Assembly: GCA_900313185.1 (NCBI GenBank)
Contig: OMQI01000150.1
Span: 1 to 7,228, forward strand
Reading direction: 5' to 3'
DNA length: 7,228 bases
Origin: an uncultured Rhodospirillaceae bacterium
GTDB lineage: Bacteria; Pseudomonadota; Alphaproteobacteria; RF32; CAG-239
Shown here: positions 6,904 to 7,228 of the stretch, piece by piece
Layout of the letters: every line of letters begins with the position of its first letter
Position numbering within the stretch: position 1 is the first letter of the stretch
Position numbers and translations under genes: made by a program
Notes under the pieces: model-generated
What the model was told of the DNA's origin: nothing
Databases searched by the model: none
Seen by the model: the letters and a program-made list of their open reading frames with translations, nothing else

Positions 6904-7187
6904 CTTACGATATGCGTGTAAGCATGTCTAGAATCTTTATGAAGGTTCGGAGCCTCAACAGCTCTTTGTAATATCCGGCGCCGGGGATGGTGTCGTTAGC
7001 CTGCAGGTTGTTGTTTGACAGCCTGCATGGCAATACGTTCCAGACTGCATTGTGGTCTGGGAGCTTTTGGTGGATGTCCAAAAACTGTGCCTCTATCCTT
7101 GAAAAAGCATAGTTTAAAAGACCAAGAGGGTCATTTGATATTACATGATTGTTGAACTCTCCAGACCTCCTTTGCGGAGGCTTTTTT
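6904..7187 (+). ncRNA. Unrecognised structured RNA, about 280 nt
   Basis: This stretch is bounded by a promoter-like -10 box and a hairpin/T6 terminator, and it folds extensively. A long-range closing helix pairs CATGT (6923-6927) with ACATG (7143-7147), extended outward by GTAA/TTGT across a G-A mismatch and inward by ATC/GAT and ATGA (6939-6942)/TCAT (7131-7134). Inside are hairpins 6950-6964, 6976-6995 (7 bp, loop GGGGAT), 7002-7027 (10 uninterrupted pairs plus GCC/GGC beyond a bulged T), 7038-7062 (8 pairs), 7065-7083 (6 pairs) and 7093-7112 (GAAA loop). The base composition is richer in G+C than the flanks. I find no tmRNA tag or T-loop, no SRP GGAAG/GCAGCC core, no RNase P core and no 6S rod. 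It could instead be the leader of a gene beyond the window. The 5' end is inferred from the -10 position. Confidence 0.6.
7166..7187 (+). terminator. Intrinsic terminator ending the structured RNA
   Basis: CCTCC (7166-7170) pairs with GGAGG (7176-7180) around a TTTGC loop, followed by C and six T's (7182-7187). The stem is short but all-strong, and the T-run is good. It works only on the + strand, which sets the direction of the ncRNA. The 41 bases after it contain no start codon with a ribosome binding site; the ATG at 7192 meets TGA after nine codons. Confidence 0.7.
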
Positions 7188-7228
7188 GTATATGTTGCAT
7201 AAAAGTCTTCGAAAACAGTGAATTAAGA

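Noticed and set aside
6912..6971. 19-codon frame at the start of the ncRNA (MRVSMSRIFMKVRSLNSSL)
   Set aside because: No ribosome binding site, no run of one regulatory amino acid, and it lies across the closing helix. Likely chance, though it begins very near the predicted transcript start.
7092..7132. Resemblance to Cas9 tracrRNA (CTTGAAAAAG and AGCATAG)
   Set aside because: Short matches in A-rich loops. There is no CRISPR repeat, anti-repeat partner or cas gene in the window.
6904..7187. tmRNA, 6S, SRP RNA or RNase P RNA
   Set aside because: No Ala-Asn-Asp-type tag codons or T-loop/CCA halves, no SRP loop core, no RNase P GAGGAAAGTC-type core, and several side-by-side hairpins instead of the 6S rod with a central bubble. 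A covariance-model search is still needed for certainty.
6904..7187. Retron msr-msd RNA
   Set aside because: The paired ends and hairpins are superficially similar, but a terminator directly follows, no reverse transcriptase frame is visible, and the context is a housekeeping operon. Sequence beyond 7228 could revisit this.
6904..7187. CsrB-like sponge RNA
   Set aside because: Only one GGA motif lies in a clear hairpin loop (7072-7074); such RNAs carry many.

Overview
The window reads as a core chromosomal segment of an A+T-rich alphaproteobacterium. All protein genes are on the + strand. Three things support the assignment: the gene order rimP - nusA - ylxR-type gene - infB - rbfA, a YlxR domain joined to an L7Ae-like domain in one protein, and an IF-2 that begins with a short basic LTL-rich motif. 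The low G+C and coding style suggest an uncultured, possibly host- or gut-associated lineage, but that last step is inference; no rRNA or other strong taxonomic marker is present.

Layout. Bases 1-1052 hold the C-terminal third of mfd, the transcription-repair coupling factor, with its start outside the window. Bases 1053-1184 are a regulatory gap. It has a promoter-like element (about 1087-1114), a small palindrome at the likely transcription start, and a strong GAAA-capped hairpin with six T's (1143-1168) directly upstream of the rimP ribosome binding site. Bases 1185-6790 are a tight five-gene operon: rimP (30S maturation), nusA (transcription elongation, termination and antitermination), a YlxR/L7Ae RNA-binding protein, infB (initiation factor IF-2) and rbfA (30S maturation). 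Gaps are 15-30 bases and each gene has its own Shine-Dalgarno sequence. The operon closes with a perfect 10-bp hairpin whose loop contains the rbfA stop codon. truB, rpsO and pnp, which often follow rbfA, do not follow directly.

Bases 6791-7228 hold no convincing protein gene. A promoter whose -10 region shares an identical 15-mer with the rimP promoter starts a stretch of about 280 bases. This stretch is dense in stable hairpins, can close on itself through a long-range 5'-3' helix, and ends in a hairpin plus T6 terminator. It is best read as an unrecognised structured non-coding RNA gene or, less likely, a long regulatory leader for a gene beyond the window. It is the most interesting part of the window.

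Taken together, the operon couples transcription (NusA; Mfd next door) with ribosome assembly (RimP, RbfA) and translation start (IF-2). The terminator between the operon promoter and its first gene suggests attenuation, possibly by NusA acting on its own operon.
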